In this document: in pieces, positions 34,856 through 42,347 of the stretch
Numbering within the stretch: position 1 is the stretch's first letter
Layout: each line of letters starts with the position of its first letter
Assembly: GCF_001864935.2 (NCBI RefSeq)
Contig: NZ_CP126267.1
Location: forward strand, 1,240,001 to 1,304,000
Reading direction: 5' to 3'
Length of the DNA stretch: 64,000 nt
DNA from: Curtobacterium sp. MCBA15_012
GTDB lineage: Bacteria > Actinomycetota > Actinomycetes > Actinomycetales > Microbacteriaceae
Notes under the pieces: generated by a model
Database searches by the model: none
Seen by the model: only the letters and a program-made list of their open reading frames with translations
Told to the model about the DNA's origin: nothing
Made by a program: the position numbers and the translations under genes

Positions 34856-35233
34856 ATGAGCACCATCGCCATCGCTGACCACCAGCGCTCCGCGACGACC
34901 GCCGTCCGTACGCGCCTGCGTCTCACGCGCCGCGGACGCATCGTCTTCACGACCCTCGCCGCGATCCCCCTGTTCGCCGCAGTGGCCGTGGCCGTCCTCA
35001 ACGGTGGACAGGCCTCCGCCGGTGACGCCTCGCGCGCCGGGTCGACGGTCCACTTCGCGACCGTCACCGTGCAGCCGGGGGAGACCCTGTGGCAGCTCGC
35101 CGAGGAGACAGCGCCGCAGGCAGACCCCCGCGACTTCGTGCAGGACGTCGTCAGCCTGAACGCGCTCGACGGGTCGTCGCTGCAGGCGGGCGAGCAGATC
35201 GCCATCCCGGCGAAGTACACCCACGGCGACTGA
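34856..35233 (+). CDS. LysM-domain membrane protein, probable SOS cell-division inhibitor (YneA/ChiZ-like)
   Basis: Protein of 125 residues: a basic cytosolic N-terminus (about 35 residues), one membrane segment (about 36-56, [18 protein letters not shown]), and an extracellular LysM domain (about 72-119, [18 protein letters not shown] to [13 protein letters not shown]). A small, SOS-boxed LysM gene divergent from lexA is the arrangement of yneA in Bacillus and Rv2719c/chiZ in Mycobacterium, which delay septation after DNA damage. Sequence identity to those was not tested; the assignment rests on architecture, position and LexA box. GGGAAGG precedes ATG 34856. Confidence 0.8.
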   Translation: MSTIAIADHQRSATTAVRTRLRLTRRGRIVFTTLAAIPLFAAVAVAVLNGGQASAGDASRAGSTVHFATVTVQPGETLWQLAEETAPQADPRDFVQDVVSLNALDGSSLQAGEQIAIPAKYTHGD

Positions 35234-35249
35234 GTCGGAGCGTCGGCCC

Positions 35250-35330
35250 GCGGGCCGCTCGACCGGCTGGCATGACGGGCAGCGCGGGCCGCTCGGCCGG
35301 CTGGCATGACGGGCAGCGCAGGTCGCTCGA
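35250..35330. repeat. 34-bp tandem repeat, about 2.4 copies
   Basis: Copies at 35250-35283 and 35284-35317 differ at one base; a partial third copy follows to 35330. It lies between the LysM gene and hisC and has no coding potential that I trust. Confidence 0.85.
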
Positions 35331-35397
35331 CGGCAGTGTGACCGTTCGCCCGTCAGTCACCGTCCGGACGGCCTGGGGCATGCAGCCCCCGTCGGCC

Positions 35398-35403
35398 TAC
35401 GAT
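35398..35403 (+). promoter_or_regulatory. Candidate -10 (TACGAT) for leaderless hisC
   Basis: TACGAT ends six bases before GTG 35410, the first gene of the his cluster. Confidence 0.5.
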
Positions 35404-35409
35404 GGATCG

Positions 35410-36516
35410 GTGGCAACCTCGCTCGACGACCTCCCCATCCGCGACGACCTCCGCGGGCAGAGCCCGTACGGCGCTCCTCAGAAGCACGTGCGTGTGCAGC
35501 TCAACGTCAACGAGAACACGCATCCCGTGCCGCAGGACGTCGCCGACGACATCGTCGCCTCCATCCGGCAGGCGCTGACCACGGTCAACCGGTACCCCGA
35601 CCGCGAGTTCACGGAGCTCCGCGAGTCCCTGGCCGCGTACCTCGGCCACGGACTCACCGCGGAGCAGCTGTGGGCAGCGAACGGCTCGAACGAGGTCCTG
35701 CAGCAGCTCCTGCAGGCGTTCGGGGGCCCGGGTCGCTCGGTGCTCGGCTTCCCGCCCACCTACTCGATGCACTCGATCCTCGCGGCCGGCACCGGGACGA
35801 CCTGGATCCCGGCAGAGCGTGACGACGAGTTCCGGATCTCGCCGGAGACCGTCGTCGCGGCGATCCGGGAGCACCAGCCCGACATCGTGTTCCTCTGCGG
35901 GCCGAACAACCCGACCGGGACCCCGCTGTCGATCGACACGATCCGTGCCGCCTACGACGCGACCGACGGCATCGTGATGGTCGACGAGGCGTACGCCGAG
36001 TTCATGCCCGTCGACGCCCCGAGCGCCGTGACCCTCCTGCCGGGACGCGAGCGCCTCGTGGTCTCCCGGACGATGAGCAAGGCGTTCGCCTTCGCGGGCG
36101 CCCGCGTCGGGTACATGGCCGCCGACCCCGCCGTGGTCGACGCGGTCCGGCTCGTCCGCCTGCCGTACCACCTGTCCGCCCTGACGCAGGCTGCCGCCGT
36201 CGCCGCGCTCCGCCACGCCCCGGAGATGCTCGCGATGGTCGACGACATCAAGGAGCAGCGCGACCGCATGGTGACCGAACTGGCCGCGATGGGCTACCGA
36301 ACCTACGAGACGTGGTCGAACTTCGTGTTGTTCGGTGGCGTCGCCGATCCGAATGCGGCGTTCGAGGCCCTGCTCGAGCAGGACGTCATCGTCCGGGACC
36401 TCGGGATCCCGAACCACCTGCGGGTGAGCGCCGGTACCGAGGAGGAGACCACCGCGTTCCTCGAGGCCATGCGCCGCGTCGCCGTCGACCAGCCCCCGGT
36501 TAGGGTTGCAGCATGA
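35410..36516 (+). CDS. hisC: Histidinol-phosphate aminotransferase
   Basis: Protein of 368 residues, a class II PLP aminotransferase that makes histidinol phosphate. [13 protein letters not shown] is the N-terminal substrate loop, [16 protein letters not shown] follows, [17 protein letters not shown] is the cofactor-phosphate region, [11 protein letters not shown] and [10 protein letters not shown] are family motifs, and [17 protein letters not shown] carries the PLP lysine. The GTG start is six bases after TACGAT, so the his transcript is probably leaderless. hisB overlaps its stop codon by four bases. A second -10-like TAGGGT in its last codons may serve hisB. Confidence 0.97.
   Translation: MATSLDDLPIRDDLRGQSPYGAPQKHVRVQLNVNENTHPVPQDVADDIVASIRQALTTVNRYPDREFTELRESLAAYLGHGLTAEQLWAANGSNEVLQQLLQAFGGPGRSVLGFPPTYSMHSILAAGTGTTWIPAERDDEFRISPETVVAAIREHQPDIVFLCGPNNPTGTPLSIDTIRAAYDATDGIVMVDEAYAEFMPVDAPSAVTLLPGRERLVVSRTMSKAFAFAGARVGYMAADPAVVDAVRLVRLPYHLSALTQAAAVAALRHAPEMLAMVDDIKEQRDRMVTELAAMGYRTYETWSNFVLFGGVADPNAAFEALLEQDVIVRDLGIPNHLRVSAGTEEETTAFLEAMRRVAVDQPPVRVAA
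36501..36506 (+). promoter_or_regulatory. Candidate internal -10 (TAGGGT) for hisB
   Basis: TAGGGT lies in the last codons of hisC and ends six bases before ATG 36513. Confidence 0.4.
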
Positions 36517-37115
36517 CCGCCCGTACCGCCGCCATCAGCCGGAGCACGAGCGAGTCGAGCATCGAGCTGTCGCTCGACCTGGACGGCACCGGCTCGTCCG
36601 ACGTCTCGACGAGCGTGCCCTTCTTCGACCACATGCTCACGGCGTTCAGCAAGCACTCGCTGATCGACCTCCGCGTCCGGTCGACGGGTGACACCGACAT
36701 CGACGTGCACCACACGGTCGAGGACACCGGCATCGTGCTGGGGCAGGCGATCAAGCAGGCCCTCGGCGACCGGTCCGGCATCGGCCGGTACGGTGACGCC
36801 CTCGTGCCGCTCGACGAGGCGCTCGCGCAGGCGGTCGTCGACGTGTCCGGCCGCCCGTACCTCGTGCACACCGGAGAGCCCGAGGGCTTCGCGTTCCACC
36901 GGATCGGCGGGCACTTCACCGGCTCGATGGTCCGCCACGTCTTCGAGGCGATCACGGTCAACGCGGGCATCACCGTGCACGTCCGGGTGCTCGGCGGTCG
37001 CGACCCGCACCACATCGCCGAGGCCGAGTTCAAGGCGTTCGCCCGGGCGATGCGTCGCGCGGTCGAGCTCGACCCCCGCGTCGACGGCATCCCGTCCACC
37101 AAGGGAGCACTGTGA
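36513..37115 (+). CDS. hisB: Imidazoleglycerol-phosphate dehydratase
   Basis: Protein of 200 residues, the monofunctional dehydratase without the phosphatase domain found in enterobacterial His[33 protein letters not shown] and [16 protein letters not shown] carry the His/Glu ligands of the two manganese ions. It acts after the HisF/HisH step and before HisC. ATG 36513 overlaps the hisC stop codon, and its stop overlaps the hisH GTG, so hisC-hisB-hisH are translationally coupled. The enzyme length is normal. hisF and hisG are not in this window. Confidence 0.97.
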   Translation: MTARTAAISRSTSESSIELSLDLDGTGSSDVSTSVPFFDHMLTAFSKHSLIDLRVRSTGDTDIDVHHTVEDTGIVLGQAIKQALGDRSGIGRYGDALVPLDEALAQAVVDVSGRPYLVHTGEPEGFAFHRIGGHFTGSMVRHVFEAITVNAGITVHVRVLGGRDPHHIAEAEFKAFARAMRRAVELDPRVDGIPSTKGAL

Positions 37116-37762
37116 CCGAGCTGCTGACCGGCGCGAAGCCGGACGTCGTCGTCCTCGACTACGGGTCCGGCAACGTCCACTCGGCCGCCAAGGCGCTCGA
37201 GCGCGCCGGGGCGAACGTCACCCTCACGGCCGACAAGCAGGCCGCGCTGCGCGCGGACGGTCTCCTGGTCCCCGGCGTCGGCGCGTTCGCCGCGGTCGTC
37301 GACCAGCTCGAGGGGGTGCGGGGCGGCGAGATCGTCGACCACCGCCTGGCCGGCGGACGCCCGGTGCTCGGCATCTGCGTCGGCATGCAGGTGATGTTCG
37401 CGCGCGGGATCGAGCGCGGGGTCGACGTCGAGGGCCTCGGGCAGTGGCCGGGCACGGTCGAGCAGATCGAGGCCGACGTCCTGCCGCACATGGGGTGGAA
37501 CACGGTCGAGGCCCCGGCCGACTCGGTGCTCTTCGACGGCCTGCACGACGAGCGGTTCTACTTCGTGCACTCCTACGGCGTCACCGACTTCCCGCTCGAT
37601 GCCTACGGTCCCTTCCGTGCGCCGGGCCTGACCTGGGCCGAGCACGGGCAGCGGTTCGTCGCGGCGGTCGAGAACGGCCCCCTCACGGCGACGCAGTTCC
37701 ACCCCGAGAAGTCGGGCGAGCCGGGCATCCGGCTCCTCCGGAACTGGGTGCAGTCGCTCTGA
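37112..37762 (+). CDS. hisH: Imidazole glycerol phosphate synthase, glutamine amidotransferase subunit
   Basis: Protein of 216 residues, a class I glutamine amidotransferase that supplies ammonia to His[23 protein letters not shown] is the N-terminal motif. [10 protein letters not shown] carries nucleophile Cys89, and [12 protein letters not shown] carries the catalytic His and Glu. The oxyanion region ([11 protein letters not shown]) is intact. GTG 37112 overlaps the hisB stop codon by four bases. After the gene comes a 300-base low-complexity spacer before hisA/priA, so cotranscription with the next gene is less certain. Confidence 0.97.
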   Translation: MTELLTGAKPDVVVLDYGSGNVHSAAKALERAGANVTLTADKQAALRADGLLVPGVGAFAAVVDQLEGVRGGEIVDHRLAGGRPVLGICVGMQVMFARGIERGVDVEGLGQWPGTVEQIEADVLPHMGWNTVEAPADSVLFDGLHDERFYFVHSYGVTDFPLDAYGPFRAPGLTWAEHGQRFVAAVENGPLTATQFHPEKSGEPGIRLLRNWVQSL

Positions 37763-38063
37763 TGCCCCGGCTCGGCGCCGCGTCGGCTCGGCTCGCTACG
37801 AGATGGCGCCTGCGCCGCGGACGCTCCCGGCGCGTGACCGCCGACCAGCCCCGCAGCGCCCGCGCGACCACGCGCAGCGGACGGTGACCAACCGCCCACG
37901 CGACCGCCGCGACGAGCGCGACCCGCGCCTCCAGACCGACACCAGCCCGACCGCCGCGACCAGCACGACCGCCACGACCAGCCCGACCGCCGCGACCAGC
38001 CCGACCAGCACGACCACCGCGACCACAGCCACCGACCCCCACCGCACCGGAGCCGACAGGACC
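37763..38063 (+). repeat. Low-complexity spacer between hisH and hisA
   Basis: About 300 bases with no convincing gene. The part from about 37905 to 38055 is built from variants of GACCAGC, GACCGCC and ACCACCGCGACC. The frame upstream of hisA stays open through it and would encode a Thr/Ala/Ser-rich stretch, but there is no ribosome-binding site or conserved sequence. I see no promoter that I would trust. Confidence 0.6.
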
Positions 38064-38810
38064 ATGACCGACCTCACCGCGACCCCGCCCCTCGTCCTGC
38101 TCCCCGCCGTCGACGTCGTCGACGGCCAGGCCGTCCGCCTCACGCAGGGCGAGGCCGGCAGCGAGACGTCGTACGGCGACCCGGTCGCCGCCGCCCGCAC
38201 CTGGCGCGACCAGGGCGCGGAGTGGATCCACCTCGTCGACCTCGACGCGGCGTTCGGCCGTGGCGACAACCGCCGCCTGATCGCGAAGGCGGTCCGCGAG
38301 GTCGAGGGCGTGTCGGTCGAGCTCTCCGGCGGGATCCGCGACGACGCCTCGCTCGAGGCGGCCCTCGCGACCGGGGCGGCCCGGGTGAACCTCGGCACCG
38401 CGGCGCTCGAGGACCCGGCGTGGGCGGCCCGGGTGATCGGTGAGTACGGCGACCAGATCGCGGTCGGCCTCGACGTCCGCGGCACGACGCTCGCGAGCCG
38501 CGGCTGGACCGAGGACGCCGGTGACCTGTGGGAGGTGCTCGACCGCCTCGAGGCCGCCGGCTGCTCGCGCTACGTCGTGACCGACGTCACGAAGGACGGC
38601 ACGCTCCAGGGCCCGAACGTCGACCTGCTGCGCGAGGTCTGCGACCGCACCGACCAGCCCGTCGTGGCCTCGGGTGGCATCTCGACGCTCGACGACCTCC
38701 GGGCGCTGCGCGAGCTCGTGCCGCACGGCCTCGAGGGCGCCATCATCGGCAAGGCGCTCTACTCGGGCGCGTTCACCCTGCCGGCCGCCCTCGACGTCGC
38801 CGGGGAGTAA
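38064..38810 (+). CDS. priA: Phosphoribosyl isomerase A (bifunctional HisA/TrpF type)
   Basis: Protein of 248 residues, a (beta/alpha)8 isomerase. [29 protein letters not shown] carries the first catalytic Asp and the Arg typical of Pri[42 protein letters not shown] and [17 protein letters not shown] (second Asp) closely follow actinobacterial PriA, which performs both the HisA step and the TrpF step of tryptophan synthesis. Whether this strain lacks trpF cannot be checked here, so HisA-only activity remains possible. ATG 38064 follows GGAG and ACAGG. sseB begins four bases after its stop codon. Confidence 0.93.
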   Translation: MTDLTATPPLVLLPAVDVVDGQAVRLTQGEAGSETSYGDPVAAARTWRDQGAEWIHLVDLDAAFGRGDNRRLIAKAVREVEGVSVELSGGIRDDASLEAALATGAARVNLGTAALEDPAWAARVIGEYGDQIAVGLDVRGTTLASRGWTEDAGDLWEVLDRLEAAGCSRYVVTDVTKDGTLQGPNVDLLREVCDRTDQPVVASGGISTLDDLRALRELVPHGLEGAIIGKALYSGAFTLPAALDVAGE

Positions 38811-38814
38811 CGCC

Positions 38815-39687
38815 GTGGCGGGTATCTCGAACGGCCGCGGCACCGGTCCCGACGCCGGCGCGGACGCATCGGGGACCGCCGCCGGCGCGGACGCACCGGG
38901 GGCCGCCGCACCGGACGACGCGCACACGCCCGGTGGTGCCGGCGACTCGGCCGGGAACCCGTGGGCCGGTCGGACGTTCGACCACCACGACGAGGCCTAC
39001 GCCGACGACGACGGCCTGGCCGACCCCGCCGTGGTCGCCGCGGTCCTCGCGTTGCAGCAGGGCGCGTCGCAGCGGGGCGTGGTGGACGCGCTCCGCTCGG
39101 CCCGGCTGCTCATCCCGCTCGTCGCGCAGGCCGGCGACGTCGGGCACACGCCCGACGGTCGGCTCGTCGACAAGACCCAGGAGCTGTCGATCGTCACGGT
39201 CGCCGGTCCCGACGGCCGCAGCGTCATGCCGGCGTTCACCTCGGCCGAGGCGATGCGGTCCTGGGACCCCGCCGCCCGTCCGGTGCCCGCGGACTCGCGG
39301 CGCGTGGCGATGGCCGCGGCGAGCGAGGAGACGCAGCTCGTCGTGCTCGACCCGACCGCGCCGACCGAGTTCGTGCTCCGCCGGCCGGCCGTGTGGGCGA
39401 TCGGGCAGGACCTGCCGTGGACGCCCTGCTTCGAGGACCCGGAGGTCGCGCAGGCGTTCGCGGACTCGATCGTCGGCGAGGACGCCGTCGCCCGTGTCGA
39501 GCTGTCGCCGGGGGACCCGCTCGGCCGGTTCGCGGGTGCCGAACTGACGGTCGGGCTCGCGCTGCGGCCGGGGCTCGACCAGACGGCGGTGCAGCAGCTC
39601 GTCGGCCGGCTGCAGGAGCGTTGGACGGCGGACGCCGTCATCGCCGACCGGGTGGACAGCATGCGGGTGGCCCTCCGCCCTGCCTGA
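38815..39687 (+). CDS. SseB family protein
   Basis: Protein of 290 residues, not membrane bound. The first 60 residues are Ala/Gly/Asp-rich and likely disordered. The SseB N-terminal domain follows: VVAAVLALQQGASQRGVVDALRSARLLIPLVA, KTQELSIVTVAGPDGRSVMPAFTSAEAMRSW and VVLDPTAPTEFVLRRPAVWAI. The family, named from a Salmonella gene, has no firmly known biochemical role; actinobacterial copies often lie next to hisA, as here. The GTG start lies four bases after the priA stop codon, so the two are likely cotranscribed. Tandem repeats start at its stop codon. Confidence 0.87.
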   Translation: MAGISNGRGTGPDAGADASGTAAGADAPGAAAPDDAHTPGGAGDSAGNPWAGRTFDHHDEAYADDDGLADPAVVAAVLALQQGASQRGVVDALRSARLLIPLVAQAGDVGHTPDGRLVDKTQELSIVTVAGPDGRSVMPAFTSAEAMRSWDPAARPVPADSRRVAMAAASEETQLVVLDPTAPTEFVLRRPAVWAIGQDLPWTPCFEDPEVAQAFADSIVGEDAVARVELSPGDPLGRFAGAELTVGLALRPGLDQTAVQQLVGRLQERWTADAVIADRVDSMRVALRPA

Positions 39688-39789
39688 CGGCCGGCGCGGG
39701 TCGCCTCCGGTGGACGGCTCGCTTGACCGTCGGCGCGGGTCGCCTCCGGTGGACGGCTCGCCTGACCGCCGGCCGGGAGGCGCGGGTCG
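39685..39789. repeat. 39-bp tandem repeat, about 2.5 copies
   Basis: Copies at 39685-39723 and 39724-39762 differ at a few bases; a degenerate third copy reaches about 39789 and contains GGGAGGCGCG. The first copy overlaps the stop codon of the SseB gene. Confidence 0.85.
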
Positions 39790-39882
39790 TCCCCGGCGGA
39801 CCGGCTCTGGTCGGCAGGTGGTGCCGTCCGGTGCGCGTGCGGACGCCCCGGCGGTGCGCCCGGCGCGGTGCCGGGTCGCCGG

Positions 39883-39888
39883 TACCAT
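39883..39888 (+). promoter_or_regulatory. Candidate -10 (TACCAT) for leaderless parA
   Basis: TACCAT ends six bases before GTG 39895. Confidence 0.5.
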
Positions 39889-39894
39889 GACGGG

Positions 39895-40773
39895 GTGAGC
39901 ACGAACCCGACGACCAGGCCCGGAACCGGCGATCCCGCGGTCGGCCCCACCGGCCGTCCCCGCCGCGAGTTCCCGGTGCCCGAGGAACTCGACGGCCACG
40001 GCCCGGCTCGCATCATCGCGCTGTGCAACCAGAAGGGCGGCGTCGGCAAGACCACGACGTCGATCAACCTCGGTGCGGCGCTCGCGGAGTACGGCCGCCG
40101 CGTCCTCGCCGTGGACTTCGACCCGCAGGGCGCGCTCTCCGCGGGGCTCGGGGTCCGGACCCACGACATCCCGACGGTCTACGACCTGCTGATGGGTTCC
40201 GTGAAGGACCCGAACCAGATCATCCAGCCGACGAACACGCCGGGGCTCGACGTCATCCCGGCGAACATCGACCTGTCCGCGGCCGAGGTGCACCTGGTCA
40301 ACGAGGTCGCCCGCGAGCAGATCCTGGCGAGCGTCCTCCGCAAGGTCTCGAACGACTACGACCTGATCCTCGTCGACTGCCAGCCCTCGCTCGGGCTCCT
40401 CACCGTGAACGCCCTGACCGCGGCGCACGGTGTGCTCATCCCGCTCGAGTGCGAGTTCTTCGCGCTGCGCGGTGTGGCGCTGCTCATCGAGACGATCGAC
40501 AAGGTGCGCGACCGGCTCAACCCGGCGCTCCGGCTCGACGGCATCCTCGCCACCATGTACGACTCGCGCACACTGCACTCGCGCGAGGTCATGGAGCGCG
40601 TCGTCGAGACCTTCGACGACCGCGTGCTCGACACGGTCATCAACCGCACCGTGAAGTTCCCGGACGCCACGGTGTCGGCGCGCCCGATCACCCAGACCGC
40701 GCCGGACCACGCCGCCGCGCACGCGTACCGGCAGTTGGCGCGGGAGCTCGTCCAGCGTGGCGCCGTCGCCTGA
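39895..40773 (+). CDS. ParA/Soj family ATPase
   Basis: Protein of 292 residues. After a 45-residue Pro/Arg-rich tail, IIALCNQKGGVGKTTTSINLGAAL is the deviant Walker A with the signature Lys. LAVDFDPQGALSAGLG is the Walker A', and YDLILVDCQPSLGLLTVNAL the Walker B region. The sequence is that of chromosomal ParA-like ATPases that lie directly before scpA and scpB in many actinobacteria, a copy distinct from the parAB genes near the origin. Its partner is unknown. The likely role is in chromosome organisation with condensin. It ends in a 17-base overlap with scpA. Confidence 0.94.
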   Translation: MSTNPTTRPGTGDPAVGPTGRPRREFPVPEELDGHGPARIIALCNQKGGVGKTTTSINLGAALAEYGRRVLAVDFDPQGALSAGLGVRTHDIPTVYDLLMGSVKDPNQIIQPTNTPGLDVIPANIDLSAAEVHLVNEVAREQILASVLRKVSNDYDLILVDCQPSLGLLTVNALTAAHGVLIPLECEFFALRGVALLIETIDKVRDRLNPALRLDGILATMYDSRTLHSREVMERVVETFDDRVLDTVINRTVKFPDATVSARPITQTAPDHAAAHAYRQLARELVQRGAVA

Positions 40774-41608
40774 CGCCGCCTCCGCTCGGTCGGCCGACGC
40801 GCCGGCCGGCACCACGACGGCGCCCGGGTTCCGGGTGCGGCTGCGCAACTTCGACGGCCCGTTCGACCTGCTGCTGTCGCTCATCACGAAGCACGAGCTC
40901 GACATCACCGAGGTGTCGCTCGGCGCCGTGACGGGGGAGTTCATCGCCTACGTGCGCCAGGCGGAGTCGGCGGACGAGCTCGACGAGGCCAGCGAGTTCC
41001 TCGTCGTGGCCGCGACCCTGCTCGACCTGAAGATCGCCGGCCTCCTGCCGCAGGGCGAACTCGTCGACGCCGAGGACGTCGCCCTGTTGGAGGCCCGCGA
41101 CCTGCTGTTCGCACGACTGCTGCAGTACCGGGCGTTCAAGCAGGCGGCCGAGTGGTTCGGCGAGCGGTGGCTGACCGAGTCCCGCCGACACGTCCGCCGG
41201 GTGCGCCTGGAGGAACGGTTCCGCGCCCGGACGCCCGAGCTCGTGTGGACCCTGTCGGTGCAGGACTTCGCCGCGATCGCGACGCTCGCCTTCGCGCCGC
41301 GCGAGCTGCCGACCGTCGGGCTCGACCACCTGCACGCACCGCTCGTCAGCATCCGCGAGCAGGCCGCCATCGTCGTGTCGATCCTGCGGACGCGCGCCGA
41401 CGAGGACGTCCCGTTCCGCGAACTGGTCGCGGGCGTCTCGGAGACGGGTATCGTGGTGGCTCGCTTCCTGGCGATCCTGGAGCTGTACCGGAACGCGTCG
41501 ATCTCGTTCGAGCAGTTCGAACCGCTGGGGGAGCTGACACTCCGGTGGACCGCCGAGGACTGGTCCGACGAGAGCCTCGCCGACCTGGGAGCCGACTATG
41601 ACGGATGA
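40757..41608 (+). CDS. scpA: Segregation and condensation protein A
   Basis: Protein of 283 residues, the kleisin subunit of the SMC-ScpAB condensin. FRVRLRNFDGPFDLLLSLITKHELDITEVSL is the N-terminal SMC-neck contact region. SADELDEASEFLVVAATLLDLKIAGLLP is the central helical segment that binds ScpB, and the C-terminal winged helix contains EDVPFRELVAGVSETGIVVARFLAILELYRNASISFEQFEPLGELTLRW. The GTG start at 40757 lies inside parA, and scpB starts before its end, so parA-scpA-scpB are coupled. A 20-residue Ala/Thr-rich tail precedes the conserved domain. Confidence 0.96.
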   Translation: MAPSPDAASARSADAPAGTTTAPGFRVRLRNFDGPFDLLLSLITKHELDITEVSLGAVTGEFIAYVRQAESADELDEASEFLVVAATLLDLKIAGLLPQGELVDAEDVALLEARDLLFARLLQYRAFKQAAEWFGERWLTESRRHVRRVRLEERFRARTPELVWTLSVQDFAAIATLAFAPRELPTVGLDHLHAPLVSIREQAAIVVSILRTRADEDVPFRELVAGVSETGIVVARFLAILELYRNASISFEQFEPLGELTLRWTAEDWSDESLADLGADYDG

Positions 41609-42347
41609 CGCCGTGCCGCACGACGCGGCTGCCGTCGCGCGCCACGGCGGCGCCGGTGCCGAACCCGGGGGAGCGGACGAGGTCGCCGACGCCGCCGCGC
41701 TCGAGCACGAGCTGCGCGCGGGGGCCGATGCCGCACCCGAGCCGGACCCCGACGAGGGCCGTCGTGCGCCCGTCGACGTCCCCGTCGACCGGCAACTCGA
41801 GGCGATCCTGATGATCGCCGACGAGCCGCAGTCGCCCGTCGCCCTCGCGGCCGCGGTCGGCGCACCGGTCCCGGTCGTGCGCCAGGCCCTCGAACGGCTC
41901 GTCGCCGACTTCGACGGCGTCGACGGCACCGTCCGACGTGGCTTCGAGCTGCGCGAGGTCGGCGGTGGCTGGCGCTTCTACGTGCGCGAGGAGCTCGACG
42001 CCGTCGTGGAGCAGTTCGTCGAGGCGGAGCGCCCGGCGCGGCTGTCCCAGGCGGCGCTCGAGACCCTGGCCGTCGTGGCCTACAAGCAACCGATCACCCG
42101 GTCACAGATCGCCTCGATCCGGGCCGTGAACGTGGACGGCGTGGTCCGCACGCTCGTCGCGCGCGGCCTCATCGAGGAGTCGTTCACCGACGCCGAGACC
42201 GGCGCGATCAACTACATCACGTCCGGGCTGCTGCTCCAGCAGCTCGGAATCAACTCGCTCGACGAGCTGCCGCTGATCTCTCCACTCCTGGAGGACGGAA
42301 CGGGCGGCTTCGGGCAGGACGAAGGGATCCCCGATGGCCGCGTTTGA
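41598..42347 (+). CDS. scpB: Segregation and condensation protein B
   Basis: Protein of 249 residues, the winged-helix dimer that stabilises ScpA on SMC. The conserved part begins near residue 65 ([22 protein letters not shown]) and includes [65 protein letters not shown] and [26 protein letters not shown], the second winged helix. The first 60 residues are acidic and Ala-rich with no domain. It overlaps scpA by 11 bases and the pseudouridine-synthase gene by 14, so four genes are coupled. Confidence 0.96.
   Translation: MTDDAVPHDAAAVARHGGAGAEPGGADEVADAAALEHELRAGADAAPEPDPDEGRRAPVDVPVDRQLEAILMIADEPQSPVALAAAVGAPVPVVRQALERLVADFDGVDGTVRRGFELREVGGGWRFYVREELDAVVEQFVEAERPARLSQAALETLAVVAYKQPITRSQIASIRAVNVDGVVRTLVARGLIEESFTDAETGAINYITSGLLLQQLGINSLDELPLISPLLEDGTGGFGQDEGIPDGRV

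Noticed and set aside
37803..38063. hisA start at 37803 with an 87-residue extension
   Set aside because: The extension is translated low-complexity repeat without a ribosome-binding site. ATG 38064 matches the family N-terminus and has GGAG upstream.
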